From contig SFEK01000119.1 of assembly GCA_004557285.1 (NCBI GenBank), positions 1-6,501 of the forward strand: a stretch of 6,501 nucleotides of DNA. The letters run 5' to 3'. Of this stretch, positions 6,193-6,501 are shown piece by piece. Under the pieces are notes generated by a model. It saw nothing but the letters and a program-made list of their open reading frames with translations, made no database searches and was not told where the DNA came from. The DNA comes from Bacteroidales bacterium (GTDB taxonomy: Bacteria; Bacteroidota; Bacteroidia; Bacteroidales; Bacteroidaceae). Position numbers and translations under genes: made by a program. Every line of letters begins with the position of its first letter. Position 1 is the stretch's first letter.

Positions 6193-6228
6193 ATCCGAAG
6201 GGACTTTGCCTCCCTCCGGATTTTTTTT
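6193..6228 (+). terminator. Intrinsic terminator after guaA
   Basis: ATCCG (6193-6197) pairs with CGGAT (6217-6221) and, across one A/C mismatch, AGGGA (6199-6203) pairs with TCCCT (6211-6215) around the loop CTTTGCC. Eight T residues (6221-6228) follow. It starts 53 bases after the guaA stop and probably ends the kinase/murU-like/guaA transcripts. Confidence 0.88.
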
Positions 6229-6501
6229 GACCTGAATTCTTATATATATGTATTCAGGTTTCGTAAGTAGCCACTTGTGATTAACAAGCGTTCAAGGACT
6301 GGCTGAACCAAAGGTCGCCGACTGAAAGGCAAGGCAAGGGAAAGGCACAGGGCAAAAGCATCTGTTCAAGGCACTCCTTGAATGTCAGCGATTATCTTTG
6401 GTTGAACTTGCGAAAGTTGTTTCAGATTATATAATGAACAAGGTGTTTGGTTAAATCTGAAGGTGACGTAAGTCAGCTTGATTGCCTTAGGGATTATTAA
6501 T
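6229..6501. other. Gene-free tail with clustered inverted repeats, identity unknown
   Basis: No complete gene is visible here. Part of it (about 6285-6400) is richer in G+C than the other spacers and contains several short inverted repeats. ACCTGAAT/ATTCAGGT (6230-6237, 6252-6259) is an 8-bp stem. CTTGT/ACAAG (6274-6278, 6284-6288) and GTTCA/TGAAC (6290-6294, 6304-6308) follow. TTCAAGG-CACT-CCTTGAA (6365-6382) is a perfect 7-bp stem with a tetraloop, and TTCAGATT/AATCTGAA (6421-6428, 6454-6461) is an 8-bp stem. AACCAAAG (6306-6313) can pair at long range with CTTTGGTT (6397-6404). A purine-rich run with short AAGGC repeats lies at 6324-6359. CGTAAGT occurs at both 6262-6268 and 6467-6473. It could be a structured RNA, a long leader of the next gene, or a decayed mobile element. 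I do not recognise a tRNA, tmRNA, RNase P RNA or intron motif. Confidence 0.35.

Noticed and set aside
6324..6359. AAGGC repeats as a tandem repeat or CRISPR
   Set aside because: There are only three or four degenerate 5-6 nt units, with no spacers and no long repeats.
6393..6400. A lone TATCTTTG -7 motif
   Set aside because: No TTTG or TTG lies 17-23 nt upstream, and it overlaps a possible base-paired segment.
6281..6454. A plus-strand frame broken by one TGA (6323-6325), possible pseudogene remnant
   Set aside because: There is no good start and no recognised motif; a 42-codon open stretch among six frames is not unusual.
6366..6500. A minus-strand frame of 44 residues open to the window edge
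   Set aside because: It is short, matches nothing recognised, and has no terminator in its direction; the length is expected by chance.

Overview
The window looks like a chromosomal segment from a member of the Bacteroidales, most likely Prevotella or a close relative. Three things point there. The protein sequences of GroEL and GuaA fit this group. None of the genes has a clear Shine-Dalgarno sequence; starts are preceded by A/T-rich DNA. Three promoters match the Bacteroidetes housekeeping form, TTTG or TTG about 19-20 nt upstream of TAnnTTTG. The genus is inferred from memory of the protein sequences, not from a database search.

Layout, all on the plus strand: (1) the 3' end of groES (1-144), then complete groEL (203-1831), closed by a strong intrinsic terminator (1852-1888). 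(2) A 340-nt A/T-rich gap with no credible protein gene. It contains a complete small transcription unit: a promoter (1932-1962), about 125 nt of RNA, and a second strong terminator (2059-2092). A second promoter (2117-2147) then drives the next gene. (3) A 510-residue fusion protein (2172-3704): an AmgK-like sugar kinase of the aminoglycoside-phosphotransferase fold joined to the C-terminal domain of RapZ. (4) A MurU-like nucleotidyltransferase (3752-4489), with a promoter ending only five bases before its ATG. (5) guaA, GMP synthase (4530-6140), with an in-frame extra segment of about 25-29 residues, then an intrinsic terminator (6193-6228). (6) A gene-free tail (6229-6501) with several short inverted repeats and no recognised feature.

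How the genes may work together: groES and groEL form the chaperonin operon and end as a separate unit. The kinase-fusion and nucleotidyltransferase genes resemble the AmgK/MurU pair, which in Pseudomonas converts MurNAc to MurNAc-1-phosphate and then to UDP-MurNAc, a cell-wall recycling shortcut. The RapZ C-terminal domain binds glucosamine-6-phosphate and RNA in E. coli, so its fusion to the kinase suggests that the recycling enzyme is coupled to amino-sugar supply, to RNA, or to both. guaA lies 40 bp downstream with no terminator between, so it is probably at least partly co-transcribed.

The most interesting items are the kinase/RapZ fusion, the small RNA candidate immediately upstream of it, the possibly leaderless murU-like gene, and the insertion in GuaA.
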